NCBI GenBank assembly: GCA_947175055.1
Contig: CAMWLJ010000021.1
Span: 1-41,897 of the forward strand
Direction: 5' to 3'
Origin: an uncultured Lachnospiraceae bacterium
GTDB taxonomy: Bacteria; Bacillota; Clostridia; Lachnospirales; Lachnospiraceae
Length of the DNA: 41,897 nucleotides
Positions 8,787-18,519 of this stretch are shown here, piece after piece (the stretch's first letter is position 1; every line of letters starts with the position of its first letter). A program made the position numbers and the translations under genes. Under the pieces are notes generated by a model that was not told the origin of the DNA, made no database searches, and was given only the letters and a program-made list of their open reading frames with translations.

Positions 8787-9971
8787 ATGATCGTACAGAA
8801 GTATAAGGATATGTTACAGGGGAAATCGGTAATTCGCCAGTTGTCAGAGTTTGCGACAGCCAGGGGGGCCGAGATCGGATATGAGAATGTGTTTGACTAC
8901 AGTCTGGGGAATCCCTCGGTACCAACGCCGCAGGCGTTTACGGAGACGATGATCCGTCTGCTGCAGGAGAAGGATCCCATGGAACTGCACGGATACAGCC
9001 AGAGTCTGGGTATCCCGGCGGTACGGGATAAGGTGGCGGCATCACTGAACAGGAGGTTCGGGATGCAGTATACGGGAAACCATATTTTCATGACCACGGG
9101 CGCAGCGGGTGCTATAGCTCATGCGGTGCGGTGTGTGAGCCAGCCGGGGGATGAGATTCTGACTTTTGCACCCTATTTTCCGGAGTATGGGCCTTATATC
9201 AACCTGACAGGGGCCAAACTCAGGGTAGTGCCGGCGGATATGGAACATTTCCAGGTGAATCTGGAGGCATTTGAGGAAATGCTTACAGATAAGGTGGCGG
9301 CAGTGCTCATCAATACACCGAACAACCCTTCGGGGACGGCTTACTCCACCGAGACGATCAGGCAGATGACCGCAATTATGACGAAAAAGCAGGAGCAGTA
9401 TGGGCATGATATCTTCCTGATCTCGGATGAGCCATACAGGGAGATCGTGTTTGCCGGGGTGGACGCGCCGTATCCTGCAAAATTCTATGACAATACACTA
9501 TCCTGCTATTCCTTCTCCAAATCCTTGTCCCTGCCGGGAGAGCGGATCGGGTATGTGGCGGTAAACCCGGCATGTACGGATGCGGAGCTGATCAGTGCGA
9601 TGTGCAGTCAGATCTCCAGAGGAACGGGGCACAATTGTCCGCCGTCCATTATACAGCTGGCAGTAGCTGAGGTACTGGAACTGACTTCGGATCTGTCGGT
9701 TTATGAGACGAATATGAACATACTATATAAGGAACTTACGGAGCTTGGCTTTGCGTGCGTAAAGCCGGGCGGCACTTTCTACATGTTCCCGAAGGCACTG
9801 GAGGACGATGCGGTGGCATTTAGTGAGAAGGCGAAGAAGTACGATCTGATCCTTGTACCAAGTGACAGCTTTGGTGTCAAAGGGTACTTCCGGATCGCAT
9901 ACTGTATCGACACGGAGAAAGTGGAACGTTCCCTGGATGCATTCAGAAGATTTGTGAGAAGTGAATACTAA
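8787..9971 (+). CDS. Pyridoxal-phosphate aminotransferase, class I/II (aspartate-type)
   Basis: Transfers an amino group between an amino acid and a 2-oxo acid; exact substrate not readable, though the family includes aspartate aminotransferases. At 394 residues it has the usual fold-type I length. Seen motifs: YSLGNPSVPTP near the N terminus, TTGAAGAIAHA (cofactor phosphate region), NTPNNPSGTAY, ISDEPYREI (Asp binding the pyridine nitrogen), and SFSKSLSLPGERIGY with the Schiff-base Lys at about residue 245. FRIAYC near the end carries the substrate carboxylate-binding Arg. The start is placed at ATG 8787 after GGAGG (8777-8781); the open frame extends upstream to 8697 only through the REP-like repeat. 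It lies 111 bases after the alpha-galactosidase gene, with no terminator seen between. Confidence 0.85.
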   Translation: MIVQKYKDMLQGKSVIRQLSEFATARGAEIGYENVFDYSLGNPSVPTPQAFTETMIRLLQEKDPMELHGYSQSLGIPAVRDKVAASLNRRFGMQYTGNHIFMTTGAAGAIAHAVRCVSQPGDEILTFAPYFPEYGPYINLTGAKLRVVPADMEHFQVNLEAFEEMLTDKVAAVLINTPNNPSGTAYSTETIRQMTAIMTKKQEQYGHDIFLISDEPYREIVFAGVDAPYPAKFYDNTLSCYSFSKSLSLPGERIGYVAVNPACTDAELISAMCSQISRGTGHNCPPSIIQLAVAEVLELTSDLSVYETNMNILYKELTELGFACVKPGGTFYMFPKALEDDAVAFSEKAKKYDLILVPSDSFGVKGYFRIAYCIDTEKVERSLDAFRRFVRSEY

Positions 9972-10050
9972 GTGGAATGAAATATTTTCCATAAATTTCG
10001 CGGATCCGGCATAAATTATAGTATGGCATTAATTGAAAAAAGGTGATAAG

Positions 10051-10161
10051 ATGATACTATTTGCAGCAAATATAAATTCTCTGATTAGCAATTTCGTTCA
10101 ACAAACTGAACAAGTTCAGTTAGAGTTTGTGACGCTTCGGCATGGAGAGAAAATGGTATAA
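10051..10161 (+). CDS. Possible 36-residue small ORF upstream of uppP
   Basis: Begins MILFAANINSLISNFVQQ and ends RHGEKMV, preceded by AAAGGTGATAAG, a plausible ribosome binding site. It stops just before the AGGAGG of uppP, an arrangement compatible with a leader peptide. However, its second half runs through a REP-like repeat and a perfect hairpin (10104-10121), so the frame may be accidental. I recognise no family. Confidence 0.2.
   Translation: MILFAANINSLISNFVQQTEQVQLEFVTLRHGEKMV
10104..10148. repeat. Hairpin plus REP-like repeat (copy 2)
   Basis: AACTGAAC-AA-GTTCAGTT (10104-10121) is a perfect 8-bp stem. Directly after it, 10123-10142 is a 20-base block. Its reverse complement matches copy 1 at 8706-8725 closely and shares GCGTCACAAACTC with 35225-35237. 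It sits just upstream of uppP. Confidence 0.5.
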
Positions 10162-10179
10162 CAGGAGGTTAGCAAGAAT

Positions 10180-11010
10180 ATGATAAGTATCATGGAGATC
10201 ATCAAGACGATCTTATTCGGCATTGTAGAGGGGATCACGGAGTGGCTGCCTATTAGCAGTACAGGTCATATGATTCTGTTGAACGAATTTGTGAAGCTGG
10301 ATGTGTCGGAAGAATTTTGGGAAATGTTTCTGGTGGTGGTCCAGCTGGGGGCGATCCTGGCGGTAGTTTTATTGTTCTGGAATAAGATCTTTCCATTCAA
10401 GTTCAAGGAGAGACCGGTGATCCGGACGGACATCTTCGTGCTTTGGTTTAAGATACTGGTGGCGTGTATTCCGGCGGCGGTGATCGGACTGGCATTTGAC
10501 GATGTATTTGACGCACTTTTTTATAATCCGACCTGCGTGGCGATAGCGCTGATCGTATTTGGTATTGCCTTTATTGTGATCGAGAACCGGAATAAGAATC
10601 TGTCGCCGAAAATTACGGAGCTTGGTCAGATCACGTTCCAGACGGCCTTTATGATCGGCGTATTTCAGCTTCTGGCGGCTGTTTTTCCGGGGACGTCCAG
10701 ATCCGGTGCAACGATCGTGGGAGCATTGCTTATTGGGGTATCCAGAACGGTGGCGGCGGAGTTTACCTTTTTCCTGGCGATTCCGGTCATGCTGGGGGCC
10801 AGTCTGCTCAAGATCGTAAAGTTTGGCTTTAGCTTTACAGGAGCAGAACTTACTGTACTGATATTGGGTATGGCGTCAGCATTCCTGGTATCCGTGATCG
10901 TGATCCGTTTCCTGATGGGGTATATCAAGAAACATGATTTCAAGGTGTTCGGATGGTACCGGATCGTGCTGGGGGCGGCAGTACTGTTGTATTTTACAGT
11001 AGCAGCATAA
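10180..11010 (+). CDS. uppP: Undecaprenyl-diphosphatase UppP/BacA
   Basis: An integral membrane enzyme that dephosphorylates undecaprenyl diphosphate to recycle the lipid carrier of peptidoglycan and other wall polymers; overexpression gives bacitracin resistance in known relatives. The 276-residue protein shows both family signatures. GIVEGITEWLPISSTGHM at about 14-31 has the catalytic Glu, Ser and His residues, and PGTSRSGAT at about 170-178 has the conserved Arg174. Several hydrophobic segments match the polytopic fold. The ATG at 10180 follows AGGAGG with 11 bases between; a second in-frame ATG at 10192 is a possible alternative. Confidence 0.95.
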   Translation: MISIMEIIKTILFGIVEGITEWLPISSTGHMILLNEFVKLDVSEEFWEMFLVVVQLGAILAVVLLFWNKIFPFKFKERPVIRTDIFVLWFKILVACIPAAVIGLAFDDVFDALFYNPTCVAIALIVFGIAFIVIENRNKNLSPKITELGQITFQTAFMIGVFQLLAAVFPGTSRSGATIVGALLIGVSRTVAAEFTFFLAIPVMLGASLLKIVKFGFSFTGAELTVLILGMASAFLVSVIVIRFLMGYIKKHDFKVFGWYRIVLGAAVLLYFTVAA

Positions 11011-11122
11011 AACGGAGCGGGGTAACAAGTCTGTGGTAGAAAATGGGCATTTTTATGACTTATTTATGTCATTTCGTATAGAATGCAAGTAGAAAGATTA
11101 ACTATTTGCTACAGATTGTTGA

Positions 11123-11151
11123 TTGACACTGCATTGCTATTGCGTTAAAAT
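11123..11151 (+). promoter_or_regulatory. Strong sigma-A promoter for the Lys/Ala-rich protein gene
   Basis: A perfect TTGACA (11123-11128), a 17-base spacer and TAAAAT (11146-11151). The predicted leader is about 95 bases, longer than usual here, and contains a hairpin just before the ribosome binding site. Confidence 0.75.
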
Positions 11152-11217
11152 CCCCATAGAGTCCCAAACTGCAGGGGTTTAGGGATTATGAAAAAGTAAG
11201 CATTGTAACATTTTTAT

Positions 11218-11233
11218 GTCCGACGGTTCGGAC
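11218..11233 (+). other. Leader hairpin next to ribosome binding site
   Basis: GTCCGA-CGGT-TCGGAC is a perfect 6-bp stem with a 4-base loop, ending seven bases before AAGGAGAA of the next gene. Its position suggests a role in translation or mRNA stability, but no regulator is evident. Confidence 0.45.
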
Positions 11234-11253
11234 TTGTGGGAAGGAGAATTTTC

Positions 11254-11742
11254 ATGGCAGCAGCGAAGAAGACAACGGCAGCTAAAGAAGTAGCGGCTAA
11301 AGTTGCAGATACAAAGACAGACGAAGTTAAGACAGCTAAGGAAGCACCTGCAGCAAAGACGGAAACAGTAACAGAGACTACAACGGCAGAAGCTAAGAAA
11401 CCGGGCAGGAAGCCTGCGGCAGAGAAGGCGCCCGCTAAGAAACCGGGTAGAAAACCTGCGGCGGAGAAGAAAGCGCCGGCTAAGAAGGAGACAGCAAAGA
11501 AAGAAACTGTAAAGAAGGAGCCTGCAGCGAAGAAGGCTGAGGTGAAGGAAGCTGTACATATCCAGTTTGGCGGAAAGTCTTACGCATCGGAGGATCTGGT
11601 CAAGATCGCGAAGGATGTATGGGTTTACGATCTGAATCAGGAAGAGAAGAGCTTCAAGTCTGTAGAGTTGTATGTGAAGCCGGAGGAGAACGTAGTTTAT
11701 TATGTGATCAACGGGGAAGTACAGGGAAGCTTCAATATTTAA
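11254..11742 (+). CDS. Histone H1-like Lys/Ala/Pro-rich protein with small C-terminal domain (DUF6465-like)
   Basis: A 162-residue protein in two parts. Residues 1-105 are almost entirely Lys, Ala, Glu, Pro and Thr, with two KKPGRKPAAEK motifs that resemble AT-hooks or histone H1 tails and would favour nucleic-acid binding. Residues about 107-162 (VHIQFGGKSYASEDLVKIA to the end) look folded. They resemble the domain I recall as DUF6465 in Lachnospiraceae; the family name is from memory. The start is the ATG at 11254, six bases after AAGGAGAA, not the upstream GTG at 11236. Its own strong promoter and terminator make it a single-gene unit. A nucleoid-associated role is inference. A tail-like Lys/Ala repeat could also reflect translation or ribosome association. 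Confidence 0.8.
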   Translation: MAAAKKTTAAKEVAAKVADTKTDEVKTAKEAPAAKTETVTETTTAEAKKPGRKPAAEKAPAKKPGRKPAAEKKAPAKKETAKKETVKKEPAAKKAEVKEAVHIQFGGKSYASEDLVKIAKDVWVYDLNQEEKSFKSVELYVKPEENVVYYVINGEVQGSFNI

Positions 11743-11816
11743 GCTTTGGACTTACATATTTTAATCTTTTTCCGGAGAAGATAATTTCGGAAATTTGAAA
11801 AAGTGATGGCGTATGG

Positions 11817-11857
11817 ACAGTCAGTTTGAGAAGAGTCTCAGATTGGCTGTTTTCTTT
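11817..11857 (+). terminator. Rho-independent terminator before hrcA
   Basis: A 14-bp stem with three G-U wobbles (11817-11830 with 11837-11850) closes a short loop and is followed by TTTTCTTT. It separates the Lys/Ala-rich gene from the heat-shock operon. Confidence 0.75.
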
Positions 11858-11904
11858 ACACTATTTTTTTCATATTTTTTTAATAATTATTTTGCAGGGA
11901 GATG

Positions 11905-11974
11905 TTGACAACAAAAATCTTAAGTGATAACTTACTACTAGAAGATGTTAGCACTCTTAAGGGTTGAGTGCTAA
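11905..11974 (+). promoter_or_regulatory. CIRCE operator and promoter region of the hrcA operon
   Basis: TTAGCACTC (11948-11956), a 9-base spacer and GAGTGCTAA (11966-11974) form a perfect CIRCE inverted repeat, the known binding site of the HrcA repressor. It ends 16 bases before the hrcA start. A perfect TTGACA lies at 11905-11910; the -10 region at 17 bases (TAACTT) is poor. The operon is therefore expected to be autorepressed by HrcA, with GroE chaperonin acting as corepressor partner in known systems. Confidence 0.93.
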
Positions 11975-11990
11975 CAATAGGAGAAATGGT

Positions 11991-13016
11991 ATGCAGTTAG
12001 ATGAAAGAAAATATACAATATTGCAGGCCATCATCCGCACTTACTTAGAGACGGGTGAGCCGGTAGGAAGCAGAACGATCTCTAAATATACCGACTTGAA
12101 TCTGAGTTCAGCGACCATCCGCAATGAGATGGCGGATCTGGAGGAACTGGGCTATATCTTACAGCCCCACACTTCCGCGGGACGTATTCCATCCGATCAG
12201 GGATATCGCCTGTACGTGGATAAGATGATGGAGGAGAAGGAACGGGAAGTGGAGGAGATGAAGGAGATTCTTCTGGAGAAGGAAGATAAGATGGATCACC
12301 TCCTGAAACAGGCCGCGAAGCTGCTGGCGAATAATACGGAGTATGCCGCCATGGTATCCGCGCCGCAGTATCACCGCAACAAGTTGAAGTTCATCCAGCT
12401 TTCGCGGGTAGACGGCCGCCATATTCTGGCAGTCATCGTTGTGGAAGGCAACGTGATCAAGAACACGATGCTGACGGTGGCTGAGGAGCTAAGCGATGAG
12501 ACACTCCTGAAGCTGAACATTCTGCTGAATACACACCTGAACGGTCTGACCATGGAACAGATCAATCTTGGTATGATAGCAGCGATGAAGCAGCAGGCGG
12601 GAATCCACAGCGATATCGTAGCAGGTGTGATCGATGCGGTGGCCGAGGCGATCAAGGCAGATGAAGATCTGGAGATCTACACGAGCGGTACGAAGAATTT
12701 CTTCAAGTATCCGGAACTGGCCGATCACGAGCGGGCCAGCGAACTGATCACTACCTTTGAGGAGAAGCAGCTTCTGAGTGAATTGGTGCAGGATAACCTG
12801 GCAGATGAGAACAATACAGGCATACAGGTCTACATTGGCAATGAGACACCGGTACAGGGTATGCGGGACTGCAGCATCGTGACAGCCACTTACGAGCTGG
12901 ACGCAGGGATGAAAGGCACTATCGGCATCATCGGACCGAAGAGAATGGATTATGAGAAAGTGGTCAAGAACCTGAAACTGTTGAAAAATCAGCTGGATGA
13001 CCTTTACAGGAAGTAA
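11991..13016 (+). CDS. hrcA: Heat-inducible transcription repressor HrcA
   Basis: Represses the dnaK and groE operons by binding CIRCE; first gene of its own operon. The 341-residue length is normal. The N-terminal winged helix carries LNLSSATIRNEMADLEELGYI, the family DNA-recognition signature. HTSAGRIPSDQGYRLYVD follows, and the central and C-terminal part (GTIGIIGPKRMDYEKV near the end) matches the GAF-like inserted domain organisation. The open frame reaches back to a TTG at 11964 inside CIRCE. The ATG at 11991, preceded by AGGAGA, is the real start. grpE follows after 60 bases. Confidence 0.97.
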   Translation: MQLDERKYTILQAIIRTYLETGEPVGSRTISKYTDLNLSSATIRNEMADLEELGYILQPHTSAGRIPSDQGYRLYVDKMMEEKEREVEEMKEILLEKEDKMDHLLKQAAKLLANNTEYAAMVSAPQYHRNKLKFIQLSRVDGRHILAVIVVEGNVIKNTMLTVAEELSDETLLKLNILLNTHLNGLTMEQINLGMIAAMKQQAGIHSDIVAGVIDAVAEAIKADEDLEIYTSGTKNFFKYPELADHERASELITTFEEKQLLSELVQDNLADENNTGIQVYIGNETPVQGMRDCSIVTATYELDAGMKGTIGIIGPKRMDYEKVVKNLKLLKNQLDDLYRK

Positions 13017-13076
13017 GAGACAGATATAGAAGATATAGATCAGGAAGAACAGGCATGACAGAAAGGAATGAGGAGC

Positions 13077-13706
13077 ATGGCAGAAGAAAAAGATATCCTG
13101 CAGGAAGAAGATAGAATCGATGAAAATACGCCGGAAACAGAGACAGAGACCGGAGAAGAAGTGACCGGCGAGGAGACGGCAGCGGAATCAGTGGAGGAAG
13201 AGACGGCAGAACCGTCCAAAGAGAGCCGGAAAGAGAAGAAGAAAAGAGAGAAGGCAGACAAGAAGCAGGACGCTCTGAAAGAGAAGATCGAGGAACTGGA
13301 AGACAGAGTGAAACGTCAGATGGCGGAGTTTGACAATTTCCGCAAGCGGTCCGAGAAAGAGAAGACTATGATGTTCGAGACCGGAGCAAAGAGCGTGATC
13401 GAGAAGATCTTGCCAGTGGTGGATAATTTCGAGAGAGGATTGGCATCTGTGTCTGAGGAACAGAAGGCGGACGGCTTCGCACAGGGCATGGAGATGATCT
13501 ATAAGCAGCTGATGACAGAGCTTGAGAAGATGGAAGTGAAACCGATCCCGGCGGTGGGAGAGGAATTCAACCCGGATTTCCACAATGCAGTGATGCAGGT
13601 GGAGAGCGAAGAATATGAGTCGGGCGTGATCGCGCAGGAGCTGCAGAAGGGATATACCTATCGGGACGGTGTCGTGAGACACAGCATGGTCGCAGTAGTG
13701 AGCTAG
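13077..13706 (+). CDS. grpE: Nucleotide exchange factor GrpE
   Basis: Releases ADP from DnaK and so drives the chaperone cycle. The 209-residue protein has a long acidic, Glu/Thr-rich N terminus and a highly charged helix to about residue 85 that would form the dimer coiled coil. The family core follows: MAEFDNFRKRSEKEK, LPVVDNFERGL, FNPDFHNAVM, and the closing GYTYRDGVVRHSMVAV. Two starts are possible. ATG 13077 lies nine bases from AAGGA, while ATG 13068 directly abuts it; I prefer 13077. It is the second gene of the heat-shock operon. Confidence 0.95.
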   Translation: MAEEKDILQEEDRIDENTPETETETGEEVTGEETAAESVEEETAEPSKESRKEKKKREKADKKQDALKEKIEELEDRVKRQMAEFDNFRKRSEKEKTMMFETGAKSVIEKILPVVDNFERGLASVSEEQKADGFAQGMEMIYKQLMTELEKMEVKPIPAVGEEFNPDFHNAVMQVESEEYESGVIAQELQKGYTYRDGVVRHSMVAVVS

Positions 13707-13766
13707 AAGGCAGTGCGCAGGGAAAAGGTTCAGAGCGTATGCCAAACGATAGAGCGGATAGTCTGT

Positions 13767-13804
13767 GAAAAGAAGCCGGGTCCTACGGAGCGGTTACTCT
13801 TTTC
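13767..13804 (+). other. Stem-loop between grpE and dnaK
   Basis: GAAAAGA (13767-13773) pairs with TCTTTTC (13798-13804) around a GC-rich loop, inside the 160-base grpE-dnaK gap. It lacks a clean T tract. A possible mRNA processing or stability element that lets dnaK be expressed above hrcA-grpE. Confidence 0.35.
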
Positions 13805-13854
13805 AGATGATCATAGATAATCAATGTATATAGCAAGAAAGGCATCTTTAATAG

Positions 13855-15735
<1,881 letters not shown>

Positions 15736-15788
15736 GCACAGAACGCGCAAAGGTGGCGCAGATGAAGATAAAATGAAATTCAGAGATC

Positions 15789-15815
15789 CTTGGATGTCGG
15801 AGCACGGCATCCAAG
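15789..15815 (+). other. Stem-loop between dnaK and dnaJ
   Basis: CTTGGATGTCG (15789-15799) pairs with CGGCATCCAAG (15805-15815), an 11-bp stem with one G-U pair and a 5-base loop. Only a weak T stretch follows, so it may act as a partial terminator lowering dnaJ relative to dnaK, or as an mRNA stabiliser. Confidence 0.5.
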
Positions 15816-15891
15816 AATTTCTATGTTTTGTCAGGAAGCATATTTATAGAGACGGACTTTCTGAGTAGAGCAGATTTGGAGGATAATAAAT

Positions 15892-17070
15892 ATGGCGGAA
15901 CAGAAACGGGATTATTATGAGGTGCTTGGAATCGAGAAGAATGCCGACGACGCCGCGATCAAAAAAGCATACAGAGTTCTGGCTAAGAAATATCATCCGG
16001 ATATGAATCCCGGCGATGCGGAAGCTGAGAAGAAGTTTAAAGAGGCTTCCGAGGCGTATGCAGTCTTGAGCGATCCTGAGAAGAGACGACAGTACGACCA
16101 GTACGGTCATGCGGCCTTTGACGGTGCGGGTGGACCTGGCGGTTTCGGCGGCTTTGATTTCAACAGCGCAGATTTTTCAGATATTTTCGGTGATATTTTT
16201 GGTGATATCTTCGGCGGTGGGCGCCGTGGAGGCAGAAGCAATGGGCCCATGAAGGGAGCGAATATCCGTTCCAGTGTGCGGATCACTTTTGAGGAAGCGG
16301 TATTTGGCGTGGAGAAGGAGATTGAGCTGACACTGAAGGATGAGTGTACGGCCTGTCATGGAACCGGGGCGAAGCCCGGAACCAGCCCGGAGACGTGTTC
16401 TAAGTGCGGTGGCAAGGGCCAGGTGGTATTTACCCAGCAGTCTTTCTTCGGCACGGTCAGAAATGTACAGACTTGTCCGGATTGTCACGGAACCGGTAAA
16501 GTCATCAAGGATAAGTGCCCGGATTGCCGCGGCACGGGCTATATTGCTAACAGGAAGAAGATTCAGGTGTCCATCCCTGCCGGGATCGATAACGGACAGT
16601 GCGTCCGCATACGTGACAAAGGGGAACCGGGGACAAACGGCGGTCCGAGAGGGGATTTGCTGGTAGAAGTCATTGTAGGCAGACATCCCATCTTCCAGCG
16701 ACAGGATGAGAACATATACTCCACCGTACCGATGTCCTTTGCCATCGCAGCATTAGGCGGTGAGATCGTGATCGATACAGTGGATGGCAAGGTGATCTAC
16801 GATGTGAAAGCCGGTACCCAGACTGACACCAAGGTGCGTCTGAAGGGTAAGGGGGTTCCCTCTTTACGCAACAAGGACATCCGGGGTGATCACTATGTAA
16901 CGCTGGTGGTTCAGGTGCCGGATAAGCTGTCCCATGAGGCGAAGGATCTTCTGCGGAAATTCGACGAAGAGACAGGTGATACCCTGAATGCCGCGAAGAA
17001 TGTTACTTCCAAGAAGGCCGAGGAGGCGCCGACGGGTAAGGGAAGAGGAAAGAAGAAACTCTGGAAATAA
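15892..17070 (+). CDS. dnaJ: Chaperone DnaJ (Hsp40, type I)
   Basis: Co-chaperone that delivers substrates to DnaK and stimulates its ATPase. The 392-residue protein has all type I parts. An N-terminal J domain carries HPD at 35-37. A Gly/Phe-rich linker ([17 protein letters not shown]) follows, then four zinc-binding CxxCxGxG motifs ([32 protein letters not shown]). The C-terminal substrate-binding domains end in a Lys/Gly-rich tail. GGAGG lies upstream of the ATG. It is the last gene of the heat-shock operon; a terminator follows. Confidence 0.97.
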   Translation: MAEQKRDYYEVLGIEKNADDAAIKKAYRVLAKKYHPDMNPGDAEAEKKFKEASEAYAVLSDPEKRRQYDQYGHAAFDGAGGPGGFGGFDFNSADFSDIFGDIFGDIFGGGRRGGRSNGPMKGANIRSSVRITFEEAVFGVEKEIELTLKDECTACHGTGAKPGTSPETCSKCGGKGQVVFTQQSFFGTVRNVQTCPDCHGTGKVIKDKCPDCRGTGYIANRKKIQVSIPAGIDNGQCVRIRDKGEPGTNGGPRGDLLVEVIVGRHPIFQRQDENIYSTVPMSFAIAALGGEIVIDTVDGKVIYDVKAGTQTDTKVRLKGKGVPSLRNKDIRGDHYVTLVVQVPDKLSHEAKDLLRKFDEETGDTLNAAKNVTSKKAEEAPTGKGRGKKKLWK

Positions 17071-17087
17071 ATACTATATATGAAATG

Positions 17088-17130
17088 AAAGCACATTTTC
17101 CTATTGCAGAAACAGGAGAGTGTGCTTTTT
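17088..17130 (+). terminator. Rho-independent terminator after dnaJ
   Basis: AAAGCACA (17088-17095) pairs with TGTGCTTT (17121-17128), extended by partial TTTTCCT/AGGAGA pairing inside, and ends in a T run. It closes the heat-shock operon and marks the border to the AT-richer accessory cassette. Confidence 0.8.
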
Positions 17131-17172
17131 CTGTTATTGGCGGCCGGTATTTGGCGAGGAGGAGGCTGCAAT

Positions 17173-17209
17173 GCATTGTAGTTTTCTATAAAAATATGTG
17201 ATACAATGC
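17173..17209 (+). promoter_or_regulatory. Inverted repeat upstream of the DUF262 cassette, possible operator/promoter
   Basis: GCATTGTA (17173-17180) and TACAATGC (17202-17209) are perfect 8-bp arms around an AT-rich 21-base spacer. The right arm contains a -10-like TACAAT and the left arm a -35-like TTGTAG, although 20 bases apart, longer than ideal. The dyad covering both promoter boxes would suit a repressor site. Confidence 0.4.
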
Positions 17210-17244
17210 TGATGTATCATATCAGTGACTTGACGGAGGTTGCA

Positions 17245-18519
17245 ATGCTTAGTGAAAAAATATTAGGATATCTGGATGGCCTGGCCAAAATTGCGGAAGG
17301 ACAGGATTATAAAATAGAATCCATCACATTTTATAATACCTATGCAGAGATTCCGGAGAAAGAAAAAAATGAAGATACACTTTTGGAGATGGAAGAGTAT
17401 CTAAGCGGAAAAAATATAGAAATCATAGCGGACGGTATAGAATTAGAAACGGAAAATGTATCGCTTTCTCCGGATGAGAGGATTCGGCCTTTTGACCCGA
17501 CTAAAATCAACATTACAATGGCGCCTATGGCCTTGGACTCGCTCGTGAGACGGTTAAAAAACGAAGAGATCAATTTAAATACGGAGTTTCAGCGGAAGAG
17601 TGGTTTATGGAGCAATGTTAAGAAAAGTCAGCTTATAGAATCGCTTCTACTAAAAATTCCTCTTCCGGCATTCTACTTTGATGCGTCTGATGACGGGGAG
17701 TGGCTTATTATTGATGGATTGCAGAGAATAACTGCGATTTATGAGTTTATCGTGATGAAAACTTTAAAATTGGAAGGCCTGGAATTTTTTAATGATTTGA
17801 ATGGCCTTGGGTATGAGGAACTACCGCGCCAGTTTTCCAGAAGAATAGATGAGAGCTCATTGATTACGTTTACTGTAAAAGATGGAACACCGGTCAACGT
17901 AAAGTATAATATCTTTAAGCGTTTGAATACAGGAGGATTGGAACTGAAACCCCAGGAGATAAGACATGCTTTATATCAGGGACAGGCGACAGTTTTTTTA
18001 AAGGAACTTTCTTTATCAAAAGATTTTCTGAGAGTCACCTGTCATAGTATCAAGACAGAGAGGATGCTAGATCAGGAATTTGTGTTGAGGTTCATTGCGG
18101 TCTGCTATTATGGCATTGAGAACTACGACAGTCTGCCCGAAGACTTTTTGAATGAAACAATGGATTACATAAATCATCAAAAAACAGAGAAAATAAAAGA
18201 CATAAGGACTGAATTTGCGGCGATCATGGTAATTATGTATGAACTTTTTGGGAATGCTGCTTTTCGAAAAATGGCTTCGGATGGAAGACGCCGTCCGATC
18301 AATAAAGCAATTTATGAAATGTGGTGCAAAGCTATATTTGATTTAGACAGTCCAAAAAGAAAAGAACTGAAAGAAAAAAAAGAACAATTGAAGATAAACT
18401 ATATTAAGCTGTGTGAAAGGAATGACTTTTTGGCATATGTGAGAGCAAGTGATAAATATTCTTATAATAAGCGTATGAATCAGATGAAAAATCTGATAGA
18501 AGGGGTTTTGGATGATTAG
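17245..18519 (+). CDS. DUF262 domain protein (ParB/GmrS-like)
   Basis: A 424-residue protein. Its middle part carries the DUF262 signature: TEFQRKSGLWSNVKKSQLIESL from about residue 113, with Q116/R117, then IPLPAFYFD, and the DGLQR motif at 157-161, the counterpart of the DGQQR motif of the GmrS half of GmrSD restriction enzymes. The fold is ParB/sulfiredoxin-like and in known members uses NTP hydrolysis or nicking. FKRLNTGGLELKPQEIRHALY is also typical. No C-terminal HNH (DUF1524) domain is present, so the nuclease part of GmrSD is missing. The ATG at 17245 follows GGAGG by five bases; an in-frame ATG at 17206 lies in the inverted repeat. It overlaps the ATPase gene by 8 nt, so the two are translationally coupled. 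A defence role is inferred. Confidence 0.85.
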   Translation: MLSEKILGYLDGLAKIAEGQDYKIESITFYNTYAEIPEKEKNEDTLLEMEEYLSGKNIEIIADGIELETENVSLSPDERIRPFDPTKINITMAPMALDSLVRRLKNEEINLNTEFQRKSGLWSNVKKSQLIESLLLKIPLPAFYFDASDDGEWLIIDGLQRITAIYEFIVMKTLKLEGLEFFNDLNGLGYEELPRQFSRRIDESSLITFTVKDGTPVNVKYNIFKRLNTGGLELKPQEIRHALYQGQATVFLKELSLSKDFLRVTCHSIKTERMLDQEFVLRFIAVCYYGIENYDSLPEDFLNETMDYINHQKTEKIKDIRTEFAAIMVIMYELFGNAAFRKMASDGRRRPINKAIYEMWCKAIFDLDSPKRKELKEKKEQLKINYIKLCERNDFLAYVRASDKYSYNKRMNQMKNLIEGVLDD

